The notes under the pieces: generated by a model
Told to the model about the DNA's origin: nothing
What the model saw: only the letters and a program-made list of their open reading frames with translations
The model's database searches: none
Position numbers and translations under genes: made by a program
Shown here: positions 42,740 through 51,234 of the stretch, in pieces
Position numbering within the stretch: position 1 is the first letter of the stretch
Layout: every line of letters begins with the position of its first letter
DNA from: an uncultured Eubacteriales bacterium
GTDB taxonomy: Bacteria; Bacillota; Clostridia; Lachnospirales; Lachnospiraceae
DNA length: 51,412 nucleotides
Reading direction: 5' to 3'
Assembly (NCBI GenBank): GCA_949284175.1
Contig: CASDVE010000026.1
Span: 1 to 51,412, forward strand

Positions 42740-43388
42740 GAGTAAACATTATAAACCTAATGAATTTGCAGAGTTGCTAAACGTATCTGTTATCACTTTG
42801 CAAAGGTGGGATAATAATGGCATATTAAAAGCATTTAGGAGCCCTACGAATAGAAGATATTACACTTACGAGCAATATCTTGAATACAAAGGTATTAAGA
42901 AAGAAGATAACAATAGAAAAACTATTATTTATACAAGAGTTTCAACTTCGAATCAAAAAGATGATTTAAAAAATCAAGTAGAGTTTCTTAGACAATATGC
43001 TAACGCTAAGGGAATCATAGTAGATGAAGTGATTGAGGATTATGGAAGTGGATTAAATTATAATCGTAAAAAATGGAATAAGCTGATTGATAGTTGTATG
43101 CAAAATGAAGTAAATACAATTCTTATAGCGCATAAAGATAGATTTATTCGTTTTGGTTATGATTGGTTTGAAAGATTTTTGTCTAAATTTAATGTAGAAA
43201 TTATAGTTGTAAATAACGAAAGTCTTTCACCACAAGAAGAATTAGTTCAAGATCTCATATCAATACTACACATATTTTCTTATAGAATATATGGTTTAAG
43301 AAAATACAAGAATAAAATCAGAAAGGATGAAGAAGTTGAGACGAGCATACAAAATAGAAATGAAACCGACTCAAGAACAAAAAAATAA
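42738..43388 (+). CDS. tnpA: IS607-family serine recombinase TnpA
   Basis: A 216-residue transposase. The N-terminal MerR-like helix-turn-helix (KPNEFAELLNVSVITLQRWDNNGILKAFRSPTNRRYY) precedes a serine resolvase catalytic domain: TIIYTRVSTSNQKDDLKNQ carries the nucleophilic Ser, and AHKDRFIRFGYDWFE the conserved D-R helix. This order, DNA-binding domain first, is particular to IS607. TTG start with AAAGG upstream. It overlaps tnpB by 62 nt. It looks intact, unlike its partner, so it could still move the element. Confidence 0.9.
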   Translation: MSKHYKPNEFAELLNVSVITLQRWDNNGILKAFRSPTNRRYYTYEQYLEYKGIKKEDNNRKTIIYTRVSTSNQKDDLKNQVEFLRQYANAKGIIVDEVIEDYGSGLNYNRKKWNKLIDSCMQNEVNTILIAHKDRFIRFGYDWFERFLSKFNVEIIVVNNESLSPQEELVQDLISILHIFSYRIYGLRKYKNKIRKDEEVETSIQNRNETDSRTKK

Positions 43389-44209
43389 GATACATCAAAC
43401 CATTGGTGTATCAAGATTTCTATATAACTTTTATATTGCTCATAATAAAGAAGTGTATGAAAGAGAAGGAAAGTTTATTAGTGGAATGGATTTTTCCAAA
43501 TGGTTAAATAATGAATATATCCCTAATAATCAAGATAAAAAATGGATAAAAGATGTAGGAAGAAAAAGATATTGAAGTGTTAAAACCCACAAATGAGGGA
43601 ATTGGAATTGATTTAGGAATTAAAGATTTTGCAATATGCTCCAATGGAGTAAAATTTAAAAATGTAAATAAAACTTCTACTGTCAAAAAAGTAGAAAAGA
43701 AATTAAAAAGAGAACAAAGAAAACTTTCAAGGAAATATGAGAGTTTAAAAATAAGAAATAAAAAAGAGAAAGGAGAAGTTACTCGTCAAAATACTCAAAA
43801 ACAAATATCCAAAGTACAAAAACTTCATCAAAGACTAACTCATATAAGAAGTGATTATATCAATAAAACAATATTTTCAATTATAAAGCAAAAACCAAGC
43901 TATATAACAATTGAAGATTTAAATGTCAAAGGCATGATGAAGAATCGGTATTTATCAAAAGCAGTTGCACAGCAGAAATTTTCTGAATTTAGAAAGAAAT
44001 TAGCATCAAAATGTAAAGAAAAGAATATAGAGCTTAGAGTGGTAGATAGATTTTATCCATCAAGTAAGATTTGTAGTCAATGTGGTGCTATTAAAAAAGA
44101 TTTAAAACTAAAAGATAGAATATACAAATGCAGTTGTGGAATTATGATTGATAGAGATTTCAATGCGAGTATGAATCTTAAAAATGCTAAAAAATATAAG
44201 AGAGCTTAA
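43327..44209 (+). pseudogene. tnpB: tnpB (RNA-guided nuclease) with internal deletion and frameshift
   Basis: The first frame (43327-43575) encodes the N-terminus KKLRRAYKIEMKPTQEQ...FLYNFYIAHNKEVYE...FSKWLNN and stops at 43573. A second frame, open from 43559, continues KDIEVLKPTNEGIGIDLGIKDFA. Intact relatives are about 370-400 residues; here the two parts total about 295, so roughly 100 residues of the DNA- and RNA-binding region are gone at a junction near 43555-43570. The RuvC residues remain: Asp in IGIDLG, Glu in ITIEDLNVKGM, Asp in DRDFNASMNL, plus the zinc knuckle CSQCG...CSCG. TnpB cuts DNA guided by an RNA from its 3' end. The short protein should not do so, though the second frame might still be made. 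Confidence 0.85.
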
Positions 44210-44345
44210 AGACAAAAGCACTTATATATGTACGGAGGGCTAACTTCGGAATGTAAGCCTTTGGAGAGCCATATCAAATCGTAGTAGCTTAGGCAAGGCG
44301 AGGTTCTATGAAGAAGGAAAAATCTCGATATGGGTATATTTGATT
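44210..44345 (+). ncRNA. Probable omega-RNA (reRNA) region at the IS right end
   Basis: The 136 nt after tnpB hold no frame but can fold: GGCTAACTTCGGAATGTAAGCC and CGAGG...CTCG. In IS605/IS607 elements the guide scaffold spans the end of tnpB and this region, with the guide taken from flanking DNA. Boundaries are inferred from position only. Confidence 0.5.
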
Positions 44346-44369
44346 ATATTTTGAGTAGCAGTAGGTGAA

Positions 44370-47153
44370 ATGAAACAGTATGGAAAGCAATTCGGGGTAT
44401 ACTGCCTGAATCGAGGATGGAAATTTATTGAAAAGGATTTTTCTGTGCTTCCTAAAGGAAGAAACCATGATGATGTTTATGGATTTGCAAAGGGGGGCGC
44501 TATGAAAGGTCCAGCAGAGAATAGTTTTGATGATTCTGATTGGGAAGTGGTAGAATTACCCCATGATTGGGTGACAAAAAAAGATTTTATACAGTCTGGT
44601 TCGCCAAATCAAGGATATAAAGAAAGAGGAATTGGTTGGTATCGTCTAAGATTTGGATTGAGTGAAGAAGATAAGCAAAAACAAATTGTATTAGAGTTTG
44701 AAGGGATGTCAGCTGACGCACAAATTTATGTGAATGGAATGCTTCTAAAGAGAACGTATTCTGGATACAACAGCTTTTGTGTGGATATAACAGATATGGC
44801 GAACTTTGGGGTTGTACCAAATACCATTGCTATTCGAATCGATGCTTCCGCTTGGGAAGGCTGGTGGTATGAGGGGGCTGGTATTTATCGAAATGTATGG
44901 CTCGTGAAAAAACCGGCAGTTCATATTGGGTATCAAGGTGTTTTCATAAAACCAGAGAAGCAGAGCAATAACGATTGGATTCTTACGATTCAAACAGAGG
45001 TGGAAAACAGTTTTGAATATGAAAAAGAGGTACAAATCCTTCACAAGGTCTATACAAAAGATGGTGTGGAAATTGGGTCTTGTAGAGCTGAACTCCAAAG
45101 CAAAGCCTATGAAAAAGCGATTGTTTCGAGTCAAATTGTAGTGAACAATCCAGAACTTTGGGATATAGAACATCCTTATTTATATGAAGTAGTATCAGAA
45201 TTATCTTATGATGGTCAAGTACAAGATTACCAGAAACATCAAACAGGATTTCGAACGATTGCCTTAGATCCAGATACAGGATTTTGGTTAAATGGAAGAA
45301 ATATTAAGTTAAAAGGCTTTTGTAATCATCAAGATCATGCAGGCGTTGGTGTGGCAGTTTCTTATAACCTACAAGAATTTCGTGTGAAAAAGTTAAAAGA
45401 GTTGGGAGCTAATGCTTATCGCTGTGCACATAATCCCGATCCAGCGATTTTAGAAATCTGTGATAGAGAAGGTATGTTAGTCATGGAAGAAAATCGCACG
45501 TTTAATTCGGCAAAAGATGTTCTTGAAGAAGTAAAAGGAATTGTAAAAAATGCGAGAAATCATCCTTGTGTTGTGCTGTATTCTGTTTTTAATGAAGAAC
45601 CATTACAAGGAACAAGAAAAGGACATCGTATGGCAGGAAATTTAAGAGCGGTGATAAAAGAGATGGATGACACAAGACCAGTGCTCGGTGCCTTCAATGG
45701 TGGCTATATGGAAGAAGAGGGAGCAACTACCATTCTTGATGCCGTTGGAATCAACTATAATCCAAAACGATATGATGATTTTCATAATAAATATCCAAAG
45801 ATTCCACTTTTGGGTTCTGAAACTGCCAGTGCTTTTATGGTGCGTGGAGAATATGAAACAAAGCTAGAAGATAATATTATTGATGACTATGATAGCCAAT
45901 GTGCCCTTTGGGGAACAAAGGTAAGAGATACTTGGCGATATGTCAATGAACGACCATATGTAGCTGGAAGTTTTGTATGGACGGGGTTTGACTATCGAGG
46001 AGAACCAACGCCATTTGAATGGCCGAGTGTATCCACTTTTTTTGGAACGTATGATAGCTGTGGATTTGAAAAAGATGCTTGCTATTTATATAAGGCATTT
46101 TGGAAAACGGAGCCGATGATTCATTTAGTATCCCCTTGGGTAAATCCAGAGTGCATAGGAAAAAAAGTAAAAGCCATGGTCACAACAAATTGTGAAGAAA
46201 TAAACGTATATTCCAATGAACAATTGGTGTTTTCTGGAATGCCAGATCAGTATGACCAAATTGCATTTGAACTTGTATGTGAAGAGGGAACGTTAAGAGC
46301 AGAAGGGTTACAAAAGGGAGTCGTTGTGGCAAGGGATGTACAAAAAACAGCGGGAAAAAAAGAGAGAATAATAATAGAACCGGTGCAAAGAACCCTAAAG
46401 AGTGGTGGACATGAGATAGCAATTTTAAATGTAAAAGTTGTGGATGATAGCGGAATTGTTGTCCCAACAGCTAGCGATCTATTACAAGCAGAGGTGGAAA
46501 ATGGAACCGTTGTTGGAGTCGGAAATGGAGATCCAAACTCTCATGAGCCAGATGTAGCACCATATAGAAAGGCATTTCATGGTCTTGCTCAATTTTTAGT
46601 TAAGCCAAATCATAAGGAAGAAAAGCCAATAAAAGTTCGTATTTATGCAGAAGGATTACAGGAAGATCAAGTGGAGATTTCAATTGAAAAGGTGGAAGAA
46701 ATTCCATATATAAAACCGATTGAAGAAAAGATTGTGGAAGGTTGGGGACTGTATTATCAATTGTTCGATGAGATGCCAGATGCCACGATGAAAACGAAAC
46801 GAAATGACATGAACAGTTTTGAACCTGTCATATTTACAAACCAGCCACAGCCAGAACTTTCTGGAAAGTTAGGAAAATATGCCATGTATCGAACCCAATA
46901 TGATTTTGGAAAAAGAGATACAGGACGAAATCTATATTTCACAGACGTAAGAGGATATGTCTGGATTTATCTTGATGGACAACAAGTGCTAGAACGAATC
47001 GATAGTTTTGGTGGGGAAATGATTGTTCCATTAGCAGATGATATAAAAGGGGTTCATGAACTCACTGTTATTGTACATAATGGCAATCCAGAATATCCAG
47101 AAGCTGGAATTTGTAATACCGTCTTAGTTACAAAAAGAGAAGAGAACGAATAG
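44370..47153 (+). CDS. GH2 glycoside hydrolase, beta-galactosidase-like
   Basis: A 927-residue cytoplasmic enzyme (no signal peptide). Jelly-roll sugar-binding domain (about 1-185: LNRGWKF, ELPHDW, GIGWYR, WWYEGAGIYRNVWL), immunoglobulin-like domain (about 190-295), TIM barrel (about 300-600) with acid/base E409 in LYSVFNEEP and nucleophile E484 in LLGSETAS, then Ig-like domains of the DUF4982 kind (about 620-790) and a C-terminal beta domain (about 800-927). Members are beta-galactosidases or beta-glucuronidases; the NRG loop of glucuronidases was not seen, so galactosidase is favoured. It belongs with the importer upstream. The IS insertion may have cut it off from its own ribosome site; only a poor AGGTG remains 3 nt before the ATG. 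Confidence 0.92.
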   Translation: MKQYGKQFGVYCLNRGWKFIEKDFSVLPKGRNHDDVYGFAKGGAMKGPAENSFDDSDWEVVELPHDWVTKKDFIQSGSPNQGYKERGIGWYRLRFGLSEEDKQKQIVLEFEGMSADAQIYVNGMLLKRTYSGYNSFCVDITDMANFGVVPNTIAIRIDASAWEGWWYEGAGIYRNVWLVKKPAVHIGYQGVFIKPEKQSNNDWILTIQTEVENSFEYEKEVQILHKVYTKDGVEIGSCRAELQSKAYEKAIVSSQIVVNNPELWDIEHPYLYEVVSELSYDGQVQDYQKHQTGFRTIALDPDTGFWLNGRNIKLKGFCNHQDHAGVGVAVSYNLQEFRVKKLKELGANAYRCAHNPDPAILEICDREGMLVMEENRTFNSAKDVLEEVKGIVKNARNHPCVVLYSVFNEEPLQGTRKGHRMAGNLRAVIKEMDDTRPVLGAFNGGYMEEEGATTILDAVGINYNPKRYDDFHNKYPKIPLLGSETASAFMVRGEYETKLEDNIIDDYDSQCALWGTKVRDTWRYVNERPYVAGSFVWTGFDYRGEPTPFEWPSVSTFFGTYDSCGFEKDACYLYKAFWKTEPMIHLVSPWVNPECIGKKVKAMVTTNCEEINVYSNEQLVFSGMPDQYDQIAFELVCEEGTLRAEGLQKGVVVARDVQKTAGKKERIIIEPVQRTLKSGGHEIAILNVKVVDDSGIVVPTASDLLQAEVENGTVVGVGNGDPNSHEPDVAPYRKAFHGLAQFLVKPNHKEEKPIKVRIYAEGLQEDQVEISIEKVEEIPYIKPIEEKIVEGWGLYYQLFDEMPDATMKTKRNDMNSFEPVIFTNQPQPELSGKLGKYAMYRTQYDFGKRDTGRNLYFTDVRGYVWIYLDGQQVLERIDSFGGEMIVPLADDIKGVHELTVIVHNGNPEYPEAGICNTVLVTKREENE

Positions 47154-47260
47154 ACGAAGAGAAATCCTTATGTTATATTGAGATAGAATATAAGGAAAGG
47201 AATGTTACTTCATGGGTGAGGATACCCATTCTCATCGTCAAGACTGTAAGTAACAATGGA

Positions 47261-48097
47261 ATGGATGAAATGACAGAAGAAAAAAACTATGAATTGTTGA
47301 TGTTAGGAACTGGAAATGCAATGGTAACAAACTGCTATAATACTTGTTTTGCCATTCAATATAATGCAAACTATTTTTTAGTGGATGCAGGTGGTGGCAA
47401 TGGTATTTTACGTCAGATGGAGCAGGCGAATATGAATATTGGAAATTTGCATGATATGTTTGTGACCCATGGGCATACGGATCACGTATTAGGTGCAATT
47501 TGGGTCATTCGTAAAATTGCCTCTATGATGGAAAACAACGGGTATGAAGGCAACTTTACTATTTATTGCCATAATGTCGTAAAAAAGATGTTAGAAACTT
47601 TTTGTGAAATGATGCTCACAACAAAGCTATTGCGTTATATTGGAGAGCGTATTTTCATTACGGAAGTAAGGGATGGAGAGCAAATAGAGATTCAAAATAT
47701 GAATATGAAACTCTTTTTCTTTGATATTTTATCCACAAAGGCAAAACAATTTGGATTTCGAGGGGAACTTGGCAATGGAAAGGTGATCACTTGTCTTGGG
47801 GATGAGTCATTTAATATTGCGTGTTATGCCATTGTGATGGGAAGTGATTGGCTTTTATCAGAGGCGTTTTGTCTATATGAAGATAAGGAACGATTTAAGC
47901 CATACGAAAAGCACCATAGTACAGCCTTAGATGCTGGAAGACTTGCCAGTGAATTGATGGTGAAAAACCTTGTCCTATATCACACAGAGGATAAGACATT
48001 GGATACGAGGAAAGAACGCTATACAAAAGAGGCAAAAGAAAATTTCCGAGGAAATGTCTATGTGCCAGACGATTTGGAAACCATTGCTTTAGATTAG
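47261..48097 (+). CDS. Metallo-beta-lactamase-fold hydrolase (RNase Z-like)
   Basis: A 278-residue protein with the MBL signature THGHTDHVLG, an N-terminal LLMLGTGNA strand, NYFLVDAGGGNG, a distant metal ligand pattern ITCLGDESF and the C-terminal LVLYHTEDKT. The LGTGNA and LGDE features place it near the RNase Z/ElaC and arylsulfatase-like branch, whose members process tRNA or hydrolyse phosphodiesters or sulfate esters; the substrate is uncertain. The start is unclear: ATGs at 47261 and 47270 lack a good ribosome site, while a GTG at 47216 has AAGGAAAGG 14 nt upstream. A terminator follows at 48126. It may be the last gene of the sugar locus. Confidence 0.8.
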   Translation: MDEMTEEKNYELLMLGTGNAMVTNCYNTCFAIQYNANYFLVDAGGGNGILRQMEQANMNIGNLHDMFVTHGHTDHVLGAIWVIRKIASMMENNGYEGNFTIYCHNVVKKMLETFCEMMLTTKLLRYIGERIFITEVRDGEQIEIQNMNMKLFFFDILSTKAKQFGFRGELGNGKVITCLGDESFNIACYAIVMGSDWLLSEAFCLYEDKERFKPYEKHHSTALDAGRLASELMVKNLVLYHTEDKTLDTRKERYTKEAKENFRGNVYVPDDLETIALD

Positions 48098-48125
48098 TCT
48101 TGAATGACTACATCATTATGATACT

Positions 48126-48165
48126 AGGAGGAGAAACACGGATGACGTGTTTCTCCTCCTTTTCT
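48126..48165 (+). terminator. Terminator of the MBL-fold gene
   Basis: AGGAGGAGAAACACG, 5-nt loop, CGTGTTTCTCCTCCT: 15 perfect pairs, then TTTCTT. Confidence 0.9.
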
Positions 48166-48685
48166 TGCGTCCAGCATGGGTGCAATCTAATGGGTTAAAG
48201 TTCAATAACTACTCGAAATCATTTCATGTAAATGCGGTGGATAGATGGTAGGGAAAAAACTTGATTATTGGAATCGATATTGAAAGTGAAGCTCACTATT
48301 TTTGTACAAGATATAGAGAAATATCTATAATGAAAGACAGGTAAAACATATGAATGAAAAATTTGTTGAAAATTTGATTTGAAAGCCAAGATTCTGCATA
48401 AATTCTTGATTTTTTAGAAATTTTGAGATAAAATTTGCTTAAAATTTCTAAAAACGAGTATCTCATCTTAAAACAAAGATTCGTGGGTTTGTTGTGGATG
48501 GAAGCTCATTTATCTGAGATAGAAACTTAAAAATTCCTTGATTTTAAATGAATGGAAGATGAGATAAATACTATGAGCTGATTGAAGTATATAAGGGAGT
48601 GGATGCATTAGTTCATTATATAAGCTGTTAAAAAATGGGTAAGAAGCGAAAAAATAAAATAAGAGGACATAAGAGGAGGATAAAA
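48166..48685. other. Gene-free AT-rich stretch with nested inverted repeats
   Basis: No frame with coding character or ribosome site is seen. TTTTTAGAAATTTT (48411-48424) is a perfect inverted repeat with AAAATTTCTAAAAA (48441-48454), and TATCTCATCTT (48459-48469) with AAGATGAGATA (48556-48566). GAGATA words recur. It could be a structured leader of the LytTR unit, binding sites for that regulator, or decayed mobile DNA. Confidence 0.45.
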
Positions 48686-49414
48686 ATGTTGAACATAGCA
48701 ATCTGTGATGATGATATTCAAACCACAGGAAGGATGGAGTTGTTGATACAAAAAATTGCAAAACAAAATTTTGTTGATACAGAAATCGAAGTGTTCTGGA
48801 ATGGCGAAGGTCTGGTAGATGCTGTTATAGAAGGGAGTGGTTTTGACATTATTTATCTTGATATCGAAATGGATAAAGAAGATGGGATTTCGGCTGCTAA
48901 AAGAATTAGAATGTATGATAAAAATGTTCTAATTATTTATGTCACGAGCCATGAAACCCATATGAGTGAATCTTTTTTGGTACGGCCTTTTCAATTTCTA
49001 GTAAAACCAGTGAGTAAACAGCAAATGGAAGCGTGTTTTAAAGCGGCATATGAAGATATAAATAGTGGAGACTTCTATTTTCGATATAGTTACCAGCGAG
49101 TAAATCGTAAGATTCCAATTCGAGATATTTTGTATTTTGAAAGCAATAAGCGAAAAGTATTTATCGTAACAGAAAAAGGGAACTTTGAACTATATGGAAA
49201 ATTAAACGAGATTGAAAATAGTTTACGAACCGGAAAAGTATCATTTTTGCGTGTTCATCAATCTTTCCTTGTGAACTATAAACATGTGATTGGACAGGCT
49301 TATGATTTTGTTGTACTAGATAATGGAGAGAAAATTTCAATCAGTGAAGATAGAAGGAAGATGATCAGCGAACAGTATTGTTCAATGGAGGATACATTTT
49401 ATGTTGATGAGTAA
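48686..49414 (+). CDS. LytTR-family response regulator
   Basis: A 242-residue regulator of the AgrA/ComE/VirR kind. Receiver domain (1-120) with acidic pocket D8-D10 (ICDDD), phospho-acceptor D59 (IIYLDIEM), Ser/Thr in YVTSHE and Lys in FLVKPVSK. A C-terminal LytTR DNA-binding domain (about 135-235) has IPIRDILYFESNKRKVFIVT, FLRVHQSFLVNYKHV and the S-x-x-R-x-K end. The start follows AGGAGG. The stop overlaps the kinase gene by 14 nt. It probably binds direct repeats in promoters of a peptide- or bacteriocin-like regulon, but no AgrD-like peptide gene is visible nearby. Confidence 0.93.
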   Translation: MLNIAICDDDIQTTGRMELLIQKIAKQNFVDTEIEVFWNGEGLVDAVIEGSGFDIIYLDIEMDKEDGISAAKRIRMYDKNVLIIYVTSHETHMSESFLVRPFQFLVKPVSKQQMEACFKAAYEDINSGDFYFRYSYQRVNRKIPIRDILYFESNKRKVFIVTEKGNFELYGKLNEIENSLRTGKVSFLRVHQSFLVNYKHVIGQAYDFVVLDNGEKISISEDRRKMISEQYCSMEDTFYVDE

Positions 49415-50708
49415 AGTAGTGATATGTGGAATAGATATTTTGCTCATAGTTTTTTCAGTATATCTGTTTTTCTATTATTTTGATATATTTTTGGCACGGA
49501 AAAAAGATAAGGTGTCATCTACAGTTGGATTGGCTATATTTGTAATATGGCAGTTTGTAATATCAAGTATTAGTGTGTTTCCAGGATATGTAAATATTGG
49601 CATAACAATTATAGTTACACTGCTTGCGTCTTTATCTATTTATGAGGGGAAATGGTTGGACAAATGTGTTTTCGCAATTGGTTTTAATGCAATTTGGATG
49701 TTAATAGAAATCTTATGTAACTATATGCTAATGATCTATTGTAAGCAATATGCTATGAATCAAGAGTTGGGTTCCTTTATGTCTAAATCTTTTTTTCTCA
49801 TGTTTACGATTGGATTAAAAAAAGTATTTATGGATGACGAAATAAAGGAACTTCCTGTTAGATATAGTATTATGCTTGTTTTAATTCCGACAGGAAGCAT
49901 TTGTATTATGAATAATATCTTCATGCTTGGATATAAGGTCAATACGAATCGTGCATTTTTTAGCTCTGCAATTACTTCTATTATTTTACTGTGTATGAAT
50001 GTATTGATTTTTTATATTTACATCAAGATAGCTGATGACTTACGGTTAAGGCGTATGAATTCTGCTTATGAGCAACAATTGGAATTATGCGAACGTCATC
50101 AGCAAGAAACGGAAATATCTACGTTGCAGTTAAGAGATGTAAAGCATAATATGAAAAATAATCTTATATCAATTCTTGCTTATGCGGAAAATGGAGAATG
50201 TGAAAAGATTATAGAATTTGTTAATGAAGTAATGGAGGAAGGCGGAATGACAGTTTCTCCAATTATAAATAGTGGAAATATCGTGATTGATTCATTGATC
50301 GGGTATTGGTATGTGATTGCGAAAAAGAAGGAAATAGATTTCACGGTTAAGATCAATATTCCAATGAAAATGGCATTTAAGGGTGCAGATATATGTTTGA
50401 TACTTGGCAATTTATTAGAGAATGCTGTAGAAGCTGCTCAAAAGGCAGATGGAAAAAAGTACATAAAACTTCAAATGAAGTATGATAAAAATAATCTGCT
50501 AATATTTGTGGCGAATAACTATAAAGGTAAGCTTATAAAGACAAAGGGCAAAAGATTGAAGTCCACGAAATCAGACGCAGGAAACCATGGTGTTGGTCTA
50601 TCGTCCGTATATCGGGCAGCAGCTAAATATCATGGAACAGTGGTTGTTGATGATTCTGTGCTAGAACGATTTTTGATTAGGGTTGTATTATATGGAGAAC
50701 AGGAATAA
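49401..50708 (+). CDS. AgrC-like GHKL sensor histidine kinase
   Basis: A 435-residue membrane kinase: six hydrophobic helices (about 8-30, 42-60, 65-80, 90-114, 155-178 and 188-210), a coiled-coil linker, a phospho-His helix QLRDVKHNMKNNLISILAYAE (H249) and an ATPase domain with N-box LGNLLENAVEAAQ, LLIFVANNYKG and GNHGVGLSSVYRAA. The H-x-x-K-N-N motif and polytopic sensor are those of peptide-sensing HPK10 kinases. The overlap with the LytTR gene marks them as a pair; GGAGGA precedes the ATG. No AgrB peptidase or peptide precursor was found within the window. Confidence 0.92.
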   Translation: MLMSKVVICGIDILLIVFSVYLFFYYFDIFLARKKDKVSSTVGLAIFVIWQFVISSISVFPGYVNIGITIIVTLLASLSIYEGKWLDKCVFAIGFNAIWMLIEILCNYMLMIYCKQYAMNQELGSFMSKSFFLMFTIGLKKVFMDDEIKELPVRYSIMLVLIPTGSICIMNNIFMLGYKVNTNRAFFSSAITSIILLCMNVLIFYIYIKIADDLRLRRMNSAYEQQLELCERHQQETEISTLQLRDVKHNMKNNLISILAYAENGECEKIIEFVNEVMEEGGMTVSPIINSGNIVIDSLIGYWYVIAKKKEIDFTVKINIPMKMAFKGADICLILGNLLENAVEAAQKADGKKYIKLQMKYDKNNLLIFVANNYKGKLIKTKGKRLKSTKSDAGNHGVGLSSVYRAAAKYHGTVVVDDSVLERFLIRVVLYGEQE

Positions 50709-50808
50709 TTACATGAACAGTCAGAATTATTACATTATAAGTTGTATAGTGAAAAAAGTGATAGAATAAGAAAATGAATTTGTTATTAAAATGTTATGGT
50801 GGTGTGAT

Positions 50809-51204
50809 ATGAAGAAGGTGTTGTTGTTTAGTAATCATAAAGAAATATTCGAGGTAACCAATAAGATAATAGAAGAAAAGTATAAACTGTTATGGAGTAC
50901 CTATGACATATTGAAGGAAGACCAGTACTTCTATTCTGATGTTGTCATTATGCATTTTGATAAAAAGATGATAAAAAGAGGAACATTTGAATCTATTATT
51001 AAAGTAAAAGGGAGATTAGGACATGCATTACCGATTCTAGCTCTAATAGAAGGTGCTACAATACAGGATATTTTTTCTATACTTAATGCAGGCGTATACG
51101 ATTATTTGGAGACAGTGGAAGATTTACAGGAATATCAGAAGAAAATAGAAGACATTATTTTATGGAGCTGGTATTTAAAAAAATATAGGTGTGGAGTAAA
51201 GTAG
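50809..51204 (+). CDS. Small receiver-like protein lacking phosphorylation residues
   Basis: A 131-residue soluble protein about 100 nt after the kinase. Its strand-helix order matches a response-regulator receiver: KKVLLFSNH, SDVVIMHFD, LPILALIEGAT and AGVYDYLETVEDLQEY. The acidic pair after strand 1 is absent (F-S-N-H), the acceptor Asp is replaced (V-I-M-H), and the final Lys of K-P reads E-T. So it would be a phosphorylation-independent receiver, if the fold call is right. The ribosome site (GGTGGTG) is modest. A terminator follows. It could be an adaptor for the pair upstream. Confidence 0.55.
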   Translation: MKKVLLFSNHKEIFEVTNKIIEEKYKLLWSTYDILKEDQYFYSDVVIMHFDKKMIKRGTFESIIKVKGRLGHALPILALIEGATIQDIFSILNAGVYDYLETVEDLQEYQKKIEDIILWSWYLKKYRCGVK

Positions 51205-51234
51205 CAATGACGATATGTTCATTGCTACTTTTTT
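51201..51234 (+). terminator. Terminator of the receiver-like gene
   Basis: GTAGCAATGA, 8-nt loop, TCATTGCTAC and TTTTTT: 10 perfect pairs. The remaining 178 nt of the window contain no gene start; a possible TATAGA lies near the end. Confidence 0.88.

Larger units (their letters stand above)
42690..44345 (+). mobile_element. IS607-type insertion sequence (approximate ends)
   Basis: Carries a MerR-HTH serine recombinase overlapping a TnpB-type gene, the IS607 layout. The left part contains GATTATATTGAG and the right part (near 44341) GATTATATTTTGAG. The element is more AT-rich than its neighbours and separates a permease from the enzyme of the same operon. Exact ends need comparison with an empty site because IS607 lacks terminal inverted repeats. 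Confidence 0.8.

Noticed and set aside
43577..44209. Second tnpB frame as an independent gene
   Set aside because: It is open upstream of the proposed GTG, lacks a good ribosome site and continues the family sequence of the first frame, so it is called part of one damaged gene.
48686..50708. Complete Agr quorum-sensing locus
   Set aside because: No AgrB-like peptidase or AgrD-like peptide frame is visible on either side.
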